A stretch of 64,000 nucleotides of DNA from Adiantum capillus-veneris (taxonomy: Eukaryota > Streptophyta > Polypodiopsida > Polypodiales > Pteridaceae). Shown here one piece after another: positions 33,781 to 45,177 of this stretch (the first letter of the stretch is position 1; the number at the start of each line of letters is the position of its first letter). A model generated the notes under the pieces. That model was given only the letters and a program-made list of their open reading frames with translations, ran no database searches and was not told where the DNA came from. The position numbers were made by a program, and so were the translations under genes. The stretch is from positions 86,271,884-86,335,883 of the forward strand of contig CM043944.1 in the NCBI GenBank assembly GCA_014529385.2. Direction: 5' to 3'.

Positions 33781-35110
33781 CGTATCATATGGCCCAAGGG
33801 ACATAGGGTGGCCAAGGCATCCACGGAACATTCACAAACGGATCTTGATTACGATGTCATTAGAGCACGTAACATTATTTCTAATATTAGTAATTTCAAT
33901 AAAAAAAGTCAAGTTGTTTTAGTGATTTCAATTACCATTTATATAGGTGATATAATTTTTGACATAATTTTCAAGGATGAATACACATTAAAAGTTTTCA
34001 TAATAAAATAGTCATGAAAAAATCCAAGTGTATATACACATTAAAATAATTATAGGTGGTATATATAAACTTAATTAGACAATGACAGTCATGAAAAAAT
34101 CAAAGTGTTAACTTTTTATAAAATCTCAATGTATTTATGATCTTATTAAAATGTGTAAGTTAATACTACGATAAATATGCAATCCAATATACAAAACTGA
34201 ATCATTATCATATATCTGTTGCTTTGCCACACAATGAAGGGTTCTTTGCTTTCAAATATCATCATAACATTCAAACATTTAAATCAAATTTGCAAGTACT
34301 TTAATTCACAAATGCATTGATCTGTTGGTGGATGGAAGGTCCGGCTCACCATGCACTTTGATTTTCAAATCCTAGGGGGCAAAAATATTTGTGTTGGATT
34401 CTCCTTATGGAATTGCACATGTTCTAGAACTTGCATTGCATTCTACTTCAAGTTTACAAACTTAAACAATGGTTATACATTATACAATCATTTCTTTGCA
34501 ATAAACATTGATACAATGTTCCAATTTCTACATGACAAGCTAAAAAATTATACTAGTCCTAGCTTCCCTCTATTGAAAAAAATTCAAGATATAAATTTCA
34601 ATTCTCTACATCATCTAGAAGAGAAACAAAATCATAGTTTGAAACAAAATACTCGCACTTTATATCTTTGAATAAAATCTTGTTACAATTAAAGAACTAG
34701 ATCTTCACATAATCCAAAGAACAAATGCTTCAATAACCATTTGCACTTTGATACTCGATGTTTACTATCTAAGAAAATAATTGGAATTTACAACAAATGT
34801 TGAATATATGTTTAATCTAGTTAGTTGCAATACAAAGATAATTATTTCAAACGCTTACACCATCAATTCACAATAGAAGAACTTACACCCAACAAAAAAT
34901 GATCATACATCAATTGTTCAAACTCTCATTTTGGAACTTTGAGGACTAAATACTTTTTAGTTTTTTCTACCTTATTTCATTCTCAATAGAATATTAAACC
35001 TTAATCACAAGATAAGAAATATATGTCCCTAATGTATATGGACACAAGATATAAGGCCAAAGAAAAATGTTTTTGAAACACTTAAATAGTCTTTAGGTGA
35101 CTTAAAATAA
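33781..35110. other. AT-rich stretch without genes
   Basis: Very AT-rich, no domain, short frames only. Nothing recognised. Confidence 0.45.
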
Positions 35111-35640
35111 CCAACCTATGGTCTAAAGGCCATAGGGTGTCATGTGATATTTTATAAGATGTGTCCATAGAGAGCTAAGTGATTTGCATCCATGGGGTGG
35201 TTTAAGTTCCCCCGTGGAGATTCTATGTCGCCACCCTATGGCCCTAAGGCCTTAGGATATCCCAAATGCTCTTGGATAACTTATGTTTCCTTTTAGAATA
35301 GCCCAAATACTTATGTGACCTTTTAGAGACTTTATGTAATCACCCTATATCCATAAGATTGTAGGGTAGCCCAAATGCCCTATATCCGTAACATTGTAGG
35401 GTAGGCCAAATGCTTTTGGGGGATTCTATGTTGACAATCTATGGACCTAAGGCTATAGAGTAACCCAGATGCTTATGTGCCCTTTTAGAGACTCGGTGTA
35501 ATCACCCTACATCCGTAAGGTTGTAGGGTATCCCATTTTATTTTGGGGGATTCTATGGCCCTAGGGCCATAGGCTGTCATGTCTACAAAGAACTCTATGA
35601 TCCTCAAGTCATAGGATGTTCTTCCCAAACCTCATATGAT
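35111..35640. repeat. Cluster of degenerate palindromic and tandem units
   Basis: Several copies of a core like ctatgg(n)ccatag recur: 35115-35136 (7-bp stem, 8-nt loop), 35235-35256 (one mismatch) and 35553-35572, a perfect 20-bp palindrome CTATGGCCCTAGGGCCATAG. Between them the phrases gtagggta, cccaaatgc and gggggattctatg repeat two or three times with about 60-150-bp spacing. Confidence 0.65.
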
Positions 35641-35941
35641 CACTTAACTTTAAAGTATTACATAATATATTTTATGACCATATATAAATGTAGAATTCTA
35701 TTTCCCACAACATGTCCATATAATATTGTACACTTAAGTCTAATTCATTTATTGTGAAAAAACCCAAACTCACAAGTTCACATTTTTTCAAAGAAAATAA
35801 ATTGAGAAAAATAATGAACCAAACATCAATGCTTTTAACATCATGGGCAGATTTGAGATGGGACAAATCAAATAAAATGACAACAATAATAATCTAAATA
35901 TCAGTAATGTAATATCATGGGTGACTAGCTTAACTTGTTTC

Positions 35942-37306
35942 CTATAGAATTTCTAGAATGGACTCAGCACTTGCATCCAATGGTTCTTCAATTTCTTCTT
36001 CCTCTGAATCCTTGGCATTGACTTTCTCTGTGTTATCCACACCTGCCCACCTTCTAAGATCAAGGTCTTCTTCCACTATGGAATGGCAAAGAGATTCCAA
36101 TTGCGTCATTTGATCACTTCTACATGCAAGTGATATCACCTTTCTCTGTTGTTGTAGTGCCCCTTTAGTCCCATAGCCTAATGAGAAGATGTCTATTACT
36201 TGATCATCTTCTTTGAGATAGATGCATTTGATTGCACGACGTACAAAAAAGGCTTTGGCCGTGGTCACAGCATCATACTCATCGTCATTGATGCAGAGAG
36301 TATGCATTGGCTCCAACAGTGACTCTTTAACACTAGAGTAGTTGGTGTACTGCTCTCCTTGACTAAAAAATGCCCAAACCCCAAAAATTACTGTGCGAAG
36401 AGCACATGTTTGGATGGTCTCTGATCCCATTAAGGAGCTCAAAGGTAAAACATGCATTTCATACCATTTAGCTTTTTTAGAAATTGACTTCTCTAGGGAA
36501 GCAACATGTTGATACTTGACCAAGTTGGCAATTAAAATTTTTGATGGTTGATGTGCTACCCCACATACTCCATCAATTACTTTACTAAATTGGGTAGCAC
36601 TCCAACCACTAGATGTAAGAATTTTGTATGTTGTATCTATGATGCAAACACCAACACAAATTGTAGAGCTATTCTCACTGCAGAGAAACTCAATGCCTTC
36701 CAAATTCTTTTAGTGCCATTCTTTTGTGCAATGATCCACTGCACATATCCCCTAGTGATCTCAGGAATTGGCTCTTTCTCCTTTCCTTTTTGTAGTAGGA
36801 GATTTAGCATTTGCATATAGTTCGTGAAGAGAGATTTGTAAATCTCGTTTGTAATGTTATAATGACTTACATTCATCCCATGAAGTAACTGCTATTGCTG
36901 ATGGATCTATCTCTTTAAATGCCATCAAAATTTGAGGCTCGAAAAGCTTGGTCTGCTTTAAGTTCGTTGCACGTGCAGTGAGGTCGAGCATGCCTGCTTG
37001 ATGTGGTTGCTTCACTAAGCCGATCTTCTCATCTGTCAGCTCCTGTTGTAGTAGCTTGTCTTCTAAACCATTTAGGCATCTAAAGGTTGTTATTGTTGGT
37101 TGTCCCCCACAAGCAGTTGATGTCTGATGCTTCTCCAAGATGTTTATCCACTGATCATAGATTTCATCATTGTACATGACCATGTGTGCTTCTTTGTTGG
37201 CAAAGGATTTATGGTTGAACACGATGTTCGCCACATTTACAAAGGCCTTCAAAATAAAGAAAAGAAAATTAACTACCTTGATGATGGTAACCATCGTAAT
37301 AATCAA
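35942..37306 (-). pseudogene. Unrecognised decayed gene; possible endogenous RNA-virus nucleoprotein
   Basis: Three minus-strand frames follow one another with little overlap: 37306-36857 (150 aa), about 36876-36637 and 36703-35942 (253 aa). Together they span about 440 codons with two frame changes and no obvious introns. The first has M-Y-N-D-E-I-Y-D-Q-W. The last has K-A-F-F-V-R-R-A-I-K-C and a very acidic tail. Length, lack of introns and general character recall nucleoproteins of plant rhabdo-like viruses (cytorhabdo-/varicosavirus group), of which decayed copies are known in plant genomes. I could not match a diagnostic motif, so a transposon protein or a lost host gene remains as likely. 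It is broken by frameshifts in any case. Confidence 0.4.
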
Positions 37307-40300
37307 ACCAATTTCAACCCAGCCTAAGAAATTTTGAAATTTTTAGACTTATGAAAAATCTCTAAAATTTGCCTGTAATTTTGTTGCTTTGTCATCTGCA
37401 ATTTTTCTAAAGATGATAATGTGAAGCTTCTCTATATAATGGGAGCAATAGAGCCTTGCAATTTCAAAGTGTGGGAACCGATGCTTGGCCACTAACTTTG
37501 GCCAAAATTAGTGTGAAATCAAACCTTTCACAAGTGTCCATGGCGGGTTTGCAAAACCACAAGGAGAAAAAGATAGAGATCTTGCATTACAACAGGATTG
37601 AGAGCAAGACCAAGTGTTGAGAAAACCTCCTTGGAACAACAGAAACACACAGAGACAAGGAGGGCACGGTTTAGTACAGGTCTCCGGCAGCAAAAGAGGA
37701 TGTGCAAGAGTAGTTTAGTGTTGTGGTCAACACATTGTTCCTCCTTCTCCGTAGCTCATTGCACCATGCCTTGCATGCATGCAAGAGATCCAAAATTAGA
37801 TTTGATACCACTTTGAGGACAAGGGCTATGAAGCCCAACTCTCCACCTAGCTATATGCCACTTATAGGCAGCCCCCGAGCTACTTCACACTGTCCCTTGG
37901 ACTCATATATTCAATCACATATTTCTTCTCTCTTTTGTCGATTTCAACAAGTAGGAAATATGTCTCCCTTTAAATAGACACACATGCACACAATAATGCT
38001 CAGAATTGCAACACTCTCTCTGCAACTGACAAGGTGCCAAATGGATATCTTGCTCCTCTTCTCCTTCATGAGTAGGAATCTTCCAAAAGGCAACCTTTAA
38101 ATCTCATTTTTTGAATAAAGATTTAAAGAAACAACCTTAGATCTATTGGAACTTGACCAATGTCCCCAAAACAATCCCATCCCAGTCCACAATTTTATTC
38201 GATTTCAAGGTCACAAATTGAAGGATTCACCCCTTTTTTTAACATGAAAACATGTGATTTTTTTTTTGTTTTCCTCCAAGACAAGCTTAAAATCCATCCA
38301 AGATTTTACACTTTCAATTGGTTAAAAATGCAGTAAATTGTGATTTTCTATCAATAATGCCCTTGACTAATCTTCTCTTGTTTGTTTCAAGACTTTCCTG
38401 CATTGCAAATAAGCTTGCACCTTTCTCACACAAGACTAAGAGTGTCATTTTTATGGCAACATCATGTGCCGGTGATCAAATGGATGCAGATGAACACAAC
38501 ATAGCAGAAGTGCAACACATACACAGAATAAAATGCAAGCAACAACACAAAGACATATAAATAGATATGGCTCCAAAAAAATGCAATAGCATGACATGAC
38601 CTTTATGAAGTATGAATTCTGCACGAATGAAAAAATTGGCATCCACAATGCGGCCTTCCTTATCTCTTATTAACCTATTAAGCTAGTGCCAAATTGAGAT
38701 CGTATGCTTGGACCTAAGCTTCGAACGCACCATGTTGATTGAGCAAAATTTAGAAATTTGAAGACAACATGATCACAATTAAAAATGAGTCCAATTCTAG
38801 TAAAAAGCAAAATCACTCCCACCTTTGTGTTATTTGCTGTTAAGGGTCTTGGGGGCCCCAAAACTCAAGGAAGAAGAGTTACATAGTAATAGTTCCATGA
38901 ACGCACTCAAAATTGCCTTATAATTTAAAAACACATCCAAAATATTCATCAAAGTGCAATTTTAACTAGTAAATTAGCACAAATATTTTTTCATAATGGA
39001 CCATAGCTTCCAATACATAGGCTTTCCAACTATAAGAGAGTTACCCGTAGCACTTTAAAGGTTATGTTATGTTTTAGGGTGGTCTAATGTCAACTTTTAT
39101 AACAATTGGCTAATAAAAGCACACAATTTTTTAAAAACATTATTTTTTTGCTCATTTTAAGTTTACAAATGCTATTCAAACCAAACTAGAAAGACCAAAG
39201 AAAAAAAATCAACTTTTTTTAAGATCATAAGCTAGCTTTGTGGATATAAACCACTTTAGAAGTTACTTGGTATGTCAAGAAACATTTATAGAAAGTTGCT
39301 CACTTAAGAGGACACAAAAGTGTCGAGGGACATAAAAGTGTCATGTTACCAATCTAGTGTTAAACATAGCTCAATTAGGTGCCAAGGGTCATATGATAAG
39401 AGTCTCTAACAATTACTCCTTAGTATTGGAGAATAAAATATTCAACTCTCATGCTATTGTTCATCCATACAAATAAAGGTTCTATGTTTGAAAAATAAGT
39501 GAGCGATTCTTACCTCCTGATAAAGAAAAACGAGAAAGAAAAGGGAGAGGAGAGGAGGGTAGGGGAGAGAAAACAAAGATAAAAGCATTAAACGTGTTTC
39601 ACTGGATTAAGCTCATAGTAGTGCTCATCTTTCACAAGAGGTGGAGGTTTTTATAAATGGAGGGCAGAGGGCTACAAACCCAAGAATGGGAGAACTAAGA
39701 GGAGGAAAGAGGGGTATCTAGGTACAATGAGTTAAATAGAGCCAATTTTTTTGTGTGACAATGAAAACTTTGAGGGAGTAACATAAAGATAAGAGAGGCT
39801 AAAAAGAAGGGAAAAGTCACATAGCGCAAATATTTTTTCGTTTATTTTTGGTTTTTTGGTGGGGGGGAGGGGGGGGTGAGAAAAAGAAATGGCCCAGTTA
39901 CAAAAATTTATGGTGATTCAACATTTGGCTAGAGAAATTAAAAAAGCTATCTTTAACAAAAAGGAAACAAGTGGTGGTAGTGGGGGCGCTTTACAAGGTT
40001 AAGAAGGGGTAAAAAATTAGGATGCCATAAGTTTTTTTATGCTAGGTGCATTGAGCCAGCAAATAAGAGGCTTTGGGAGGTGGGAGAATTGTGGTTTGTT
40101 GCTAAGGTAAAGAGTGAAAGATTTATTAATGGCGAGAGAGAGATTGAGGTTACGTGCATAGGGTGAGAAGGGTATTTTGACCACCATGGGGGAGGGTTTG
40201 GATTTGGGCTCGTTGATCATGAAAGAATCTCTTTCATTGTAGGAGATGAAGGTAAAACAAGCTTGAAGGAGAGCTTAAGGGTAACCTCTTGCTCTGAGTC

Positions 40301-40730
40301 TTTGAAAAAATTTGGAGCAAATGTTAAGAAAGCCCTCTAGAAAGCTTTCTCTAATATATACCTTTTAGGAAAAGAGGAACCAGGAAGCAAGTAGCAGTTA
40401 GAGAAGTATCCCAAACAGAGTTAAGATGTGATGAGAGAGAGAAGAAAATATTTTTGAGGTTAGGTGAGGGAGATGGAGGGTACCAAGAGGAGTTGGTGAG
40501 AGAGAAAGGAGAGGGAACTTCTTTAAGAAAGAGTTTGAGTTGGTAGCTTCTTTCTAAATTAGAGAAGGAGTGTAGAAGGGAGAAGAGGGGAGGAGGGGAA
40601 GGGGGTGGAATGTATTTAAGCCCTAGGCCCAACAGTTTGCGAGATTATAGCAAGCAAGGTTTGTAACTTTGTCTCTAAAGCATATAAAATCATTATCCTG
40701 AGCCGTGTTTCACATAAGCTAGCTTGCATG
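37307..40730. other. Long stretch without a recognisable gene
   Basis: Mixed AT-rich sequence, a G-rich run near 39858-39877, and purine-rich low-complexity sequence from about 39.5 to 40.6 kb whose minus-strand frames are S/P/F-rich only because of that bias. A tggtatca-like string on the minus strand near 37800 resembles a primer site but has no LTR beside it. Confidence 0.4.
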
Positions 40731-40735
40731 TAAGG

Positions 40736-40958
40736 TGTAGAGTGCGCAAATGTGGTGCACGAAGTGTGCGTGCGAGAGAGGTGAGTACAAGCGTGAGAGG
40801 GCGAGGTGCAAGGGAGACAATATGTGGTGGAGCTCTCAGGGGCTATACCCTCTAGCCCCTTATTCTCTATATGTATATGTTCTCAGTGGTCAGTGTCAGT
40901 GGGTGGCTGGGCACTGGGCGCCTAGCCCGGGGTGAGACACATCGCCTTTACCCCAACA
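40736..40958 (-). repeat. 3' LTR of the inverted Copia element
   Basis: 223 bp. Its inner end (on the minus strand) begins TGTTGGGGTAAAGGCG, close to TGTTGGGGTATAGGCG of the 15-kb element. Confidence 0.9.
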
Positions 40959-41039
40959 TACTCCCACTTAAAGGCGTCTGTGCCAATTAGTGGACCCTAC
41001 TAGCTATCTACTAGTATATACAAGATGATAGGTGAGAGA

Positions 41040-42410
41040 CTCTCTCAACCCACTCCCATTGGCTCACTCACTCGATCTACATGCAGTTGCATCGGCTTTG
41101 GTGGTAGGCGAGTGTGCGTACCCACGCTAGAGCCCGCATGTAAATCCCACAGACAACTCTGTATGGTCTACAAAGCTCCACAAAGCGTCATGCTAGCATT
41201 AGTCATCTCTAGACTGGCAATCCCTACTACAGATGCTCCCATTGCAGCTGCTAAGTTGGACCTCGACACTAATAGGTGGTACATGAGACACCCGAACGCT
41301 GATGACATTTGTGCAATCCTAGCTCTATCGGCTTATTCAACGCTATATGCATACACTGCATCATCAGGAACACTCATCACGTATGGGTGTGTCTCGTCTG
41401 ACATTGGAACATGCATGTCCCTGTCGTCAATAGGTGGTACCCTGTGTCCTAGCAAATCATCATCAACATCTAGCATAAGCCTATCAAAAAACTCTATATC
41501 TGTCATCTCTACATATGCCTCTAGGGAGGAGACTGGCTCTACCTCTCTCTGCATAACATGAAATAACTCTTGTTGTGACTCACTGGAGCAAACCCGCTCC
41601 ACCTCTGCTGCTGTAGAGTCTACTGACATGTCCTGCACAGCTAAACGCTCTATCTCTAGAGCATAGTGGATCTCACTCATGAATGAGACTCGCCTAGTCT
41701 CTCGCTCATCACACGTCAATGTAGTAACTGAGACTCTACCATCTCGTACAATAGAAACATGCAATGGGTAAACCACAGAAGACCTAGCTCCTCGAGCAAT
41801 GACTAGGCAACCCAACTGCAACTGGAATGACCTCTCTCGAAGCAGTACCTGACAGCCACGCTATCTCAAACATGTCATTGTTGAGATCAAACTCTATGAA
41901 ATCCTAGGAAGATAGCGCACATATGTAAGTGTATAAGATGCACCACTGCGTAGTAATAGACATATATCTCCTGCACCCTCTATGTCATATGCGGAACCAT
42001 CAGCCAAATGAACATGGCCATAACTCCCACTAGCAAATGTGTTGAACCAATCACGGCATGGTGTGACATGAAATGCTGCAGACTCATCTAGCAGCAATCA
42101 AGAGCAAGTGTCATCTCTGTCAAACATGTATCGTGGGTCGAGACTAGATGTAAATGTGACATCACTATCACTGGCATATGTAGCCGTCCCTCTAGTCTGT
42201 GTCGTAACTGTCTGTGCATCACGCATCTGTCTCCAATGCTATCTCATGCATCTAAAACAAAAACGCCTAATGTGCCCTGTATGACCATAATACCAAAATC
42301 GCATATGTCGGGAAGATCGAGACCTCTGTCTCTCATGAGCCATCACTGTAGACTCAACTGTGTCACACATCATGTCAATGCATAAGCTTCAAAAGTGGGA
42401 GATCACTCGA
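41040..42410 (-). pseudogene. Decayed gag-protease-RT-connection ORF, relative of 16829-18682
   Basis: Read on the minus strand from about 42350: a degenerate zinc knuckle (first C residues lost, G-H-T-G-H-I-R-R kept), then a protease area at 42097-41894 (L-L-D-E-S-A-A-F-H-V-T, D-S-G lost), then 41821-41333 with L-G-C-L-V-I-A-R-G-A-R-S matching L-G-S-L-V-I-A-R-G-A-R-S of the other element, the same S-S-E-S-Q-Q linker phrase, and finally at about 41310-41200 the S-A-F-G-x-L-M-Y connection segment. Stops interrupt several times. It shows that the fused architecture is a family trait and not one accident. Confidence 0.8.
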
Positions 42411-43956
42411 CCACCACTCTAATCAAGCATAAACCAACCAATAGCTCAATAGTGAACACCTGTAACCTACATGTTGAAGTCTCACACTCAGAATATGCGT
42501 CGATGTGAGAACATGAGGCAAAATCAAAGAAAACCTGTAACCACTACGAGCATACCATACGAGAACACGAAAGTGTGTCCAAAACTGACAAGATCCTGTC
42601 AAAGTGAGAGTAGAACTCGATCACTGTCAAAATAATGGCGAGAACCTGGAGAAAATCCGACAGAGTTTCCCCTATAAACTAAGCAAAATCTCAAGTCAAA
42701 TCTCAGCCATAAATGGCAACACAAAAGTAAACCAACTCAAGTGAAACCAAGAGAGACTATATGCATAATCAGACTGCAAGTCTGTCACTGCATGGCTGTC
42801 GAAAATCAAGTCAATTGACCAAAACGCTCTTTATACACGATAGAGGCAAGACAACATATCTGTGATAAGAAAGCGTATAAACCTATCAACAAGTGATCCA
42901 CATAAGGCATACATAGGCCAAAACCATGGCAAAGGGCTCAACTTTTGAACGAGTGGATCCTGGACAATCTGTACCTGTACGCGTAACCTGTATACCTGTG
43001 AATCTTTCAAAACTGAGCTATACTAAGCTCACATGCACCAACCCGTGCAATATCCTCTAGAATGTGCATCAGCCAAAACTGCAATCCGCATGTGCATACA
43101 TCACCTACCAAACATATGGCAATTGAGCTCACTCCTGCATGATAGCTCTCTGGACAAAGTGCCCAACACCTATATGCACGTGAATCTGTCACCTGTGAGC
43201 TCTAACTAGCTCAAACTGTATCCGCACATGCCATACATAGCAAAGCCTCTCTGAATCTTTGAACACACAATCATTCATGTGCACAATAGTTATGCCACAT
43301 AATCCGCATGATGGGGCAAAACCTGTGAGCAAAATAGATCCAGATTCTGCTCAAAGCATAGAGCACTTGGCTGCCAAGAAATCACCTAAAGAGTAAACCA
43401 CCTGCACTCTACTTTGGTGACACGGCTCGAGTCTCACCAAATCAGCCCCACACTTTCATATATGCATTCATTCACTCTAAATGGGCTGAAGATTCAGATC
43501 TTCAAACGTTTCCATCACCTTGATCTGAAGCCCTGATTTAAACTTCGAAACACGTACCTGTGAAAAATCCGAAATACACATAGCTGCTGCAGAAAATTAT
43601 GTGATCAGAATTAGGTCAAATGGACATTTCCATTGCGTCTAGAACGTGCCAAAATGTCAAAAAAGTGTCCTAGGTTGCGCAGATCTGAGTCCGTATGAGG
43701 GATTTATGCCAAAAAAGTGATTTTCGGGCCCAAAAATGCACCTCTGCGAATTTGTTTCTACAAACCTGTCTGCTGTGTGGTGTGTATGGGCTGATCTGTG
43801 GACACAAGGAGCTCAAAATACACTCCTCCTACAAGCCTCTGCAAACTGGGTCGCAAGCTCTTCCATCTGTGCTCCGATTTATGACCTCCCCGCCATGGTC
43901 AAGCTCCTGTAAAGCTTTAGCTATTGCATATGTGTGCTCTCCCTCTCCGTGCCTAT
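42411..43956 (-). other. Leader region of the inverted Copia element
   Basis: Non-coding, corresponding to the 1.6-kb leader of the 15-kb element, including the gcacgttctagacgcaatgg-type block near 43640-43660. Confidence 0.6.
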
Positions 43957-43968
43957 GCTCTGATACCA
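43957..43968 (-). promoter_or_regulatory. Primer-binding site (initiator tRNA-Met)
   Basis: Reverse complement reads TGGTATCAGAGC, two bases inside the LTR. Confidence 0.9.
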
Positions 43969-43970
43969 GT

Positions 43971-44198
43971 TGTAGAGTGCGCGAAGCGTGCGTGTGAGAG
44001 AGGTGAGTGAAAGTGTGAGAGAGCGAGGTGCAAGGGAGACAACATGTGGTGGAGCTCTCAGAGGCTATACCCTCTAGCCCCTTATTCTCTATATGTACAT
44101 AAAAATAAGATGAGGGTTAGTGTGAGTGGTCAGTGTCAGTGGACGGCCAGGCACTGGGCACCTAGCCCGGGGTGAGGCACATCACCTTTACCGTAACA
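43971..44198 (-). repeat. 5' LTR of the inverted Copia element
   Basis: 228 bp, followed on the plus strand by TSD TAAGG. Confidence 0.9.
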
Positions 44199-44280
44199 TA
44201 AGGGGGGGTCGATGATCCAATAAAACAAAGGTTTATTATTGTGTACATTATCAAGACAATAAAGTGACAAGTGGGCCAAA

Positions 44281-44304
44281 CTCTCTCTCTCTCTCTCTCT
44301 CTCT
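44281..44304. repeat. Short (CT)n microsatellite
   Basis: 24 bp of CT repeats. Confidence 0.9.
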
Positions 44305-44714
44305 ACAAATAATCCTTGTGGCATAAGAAAAAAGATACCCTCAAACTCCAACTCTAGTGATTTTGGCAAAGTTGGAAAAGCCCCTATTTGACCTCCACCT
44401 TCAAAGATTACCTAAGCATTCATGCTTAACTCCTTATAATAGGAAATGAATATTTTTCTGATGCTTGGTAGAGGTTAACCCTAGCATGTGTGAAACCACC
44501 CTTAATGTTTTGGGTTACCTTGTGATGAAACTGGGTTCCATTTAGGAAGCCCACATTTGGGACCTTTTGTGCACTTAACTTAAAAAAAAAAAAAAAAACT
44601 CACAATTGTGAGTGATTGTATTAGAATGTCGTAGAGAAAATTATAACCTTCAACCTCAAGCTCCTGTCGAGCCTTGAGGTTTCGAAATTACATCAGATTC
44701 AAGTTGATAAGCTA

Positions 44715-45177
44715 TTATCGAGAACTCATCTGAATGGCCCGGGTTGCCCTAAGCCAGTCATCTGAGTTCTGACGTTTACCTATCACATATATAAGCTCCT
44801 CACTTTCTTGTATAATCACTGAGAAACTAGCCACAGAAAGGTCATTATCAAAGACGCGGCAATTCCTAGCCTTCCAAATATTATGGAAGAAGCAAAATCT
44901 TACAATTTGAGTACAAACAAGAAGGGAGGGACTTTGAAATTGTTTCCCCCCCCTAGACACAAATCATTCTTGAAGAAGCCTATCTTCCATGTTTTTGGTA
45001 TCCATTTGCACACCTTCCCCACCATGCCTCTGATTGCTGGACAAACGAGAACAGACGTGTGAGATCTTTGCTAGTCCCTTGGCACCCTGAGCACCTATCG
45101 GATTCAATGCCCTGTGCCTGAATCTTGATGCCCGTCAGCAAGGCCCCCCATAGCACCTTCCATAGAAACACCTTCAT
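44715..45177 (-). pseudogene. LINE (L1-type) C-terminal zinc-binding domain relic
   Basis: On the minus strand, 45177-44980 reads K-V-F-L-W-K-V-L-W-G-A-L, then D-R-C-S-G-C-Q-G and W-W-G-R-C, the pattern of the zinc-binding region that follows RT in plant LINEs (family: K-x-F-L-W-K ... C-x-x-C ... H-x-x-x-x-C; the later ligands are damaged). The next frame, 44960-44715, has F-F-H-N-I-W-K-A-R-N, the usual continuation (I-W-x-x-R-N). No RT remains, so the copy is 5'-truncated as LINEs often are. No poly(A) tail was found at its 3' side. Confidence 0.75.

Larger units (their letters stand above)
40731..44203 (-). mobile_element. Second non-autonomous Copia element (inverted), TSD TAAGG
   Basis: LTRs at 40736-40958 and 43971-44198 are flanked by TAAGG (40731-40735, 44199-44203). 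In minus orientation the LTR starts TGTT(G/A)(G/C)GG and ends CTCTACA. The primer site (reverse complement at 43957-43968) is TGGTATCAGAGC and the polypurine tract at 40959-40970 is like that of the 15-kb element (cctttaagtgggag). The interior holds a decayed version of the same fused gag-protease-RT-connection ORF and the same kind of leader. The LTRs differ by an indel of several bases near the middle and many substitutions, so it is older. Confidence 0.9.

Noticed and set aside
35111-35640. CRISPR-like array
   Set aside because: Units are palindromic and unevenly spaced, without equal repeats and unique spacers; eukaryotic context.
37790-37815. Primer-binding site of another LTR element on the minus strand
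   Set aside because: The tggtatca-like string has several mismatches to the tRNA-Met site and no LTR end beside it.
39541-40632. Minus-strand P/S/F-rich ORF as a gene
   Set aside because: Arises from purine-rich low-complexity DNA; no domain or conserved pattern.
44582-44599. Poly(A) tail of the LINE relic
   Set aside because: The A run is on the plus strand, whereas the LINE is on the minus strand and would need T on the plus strand.
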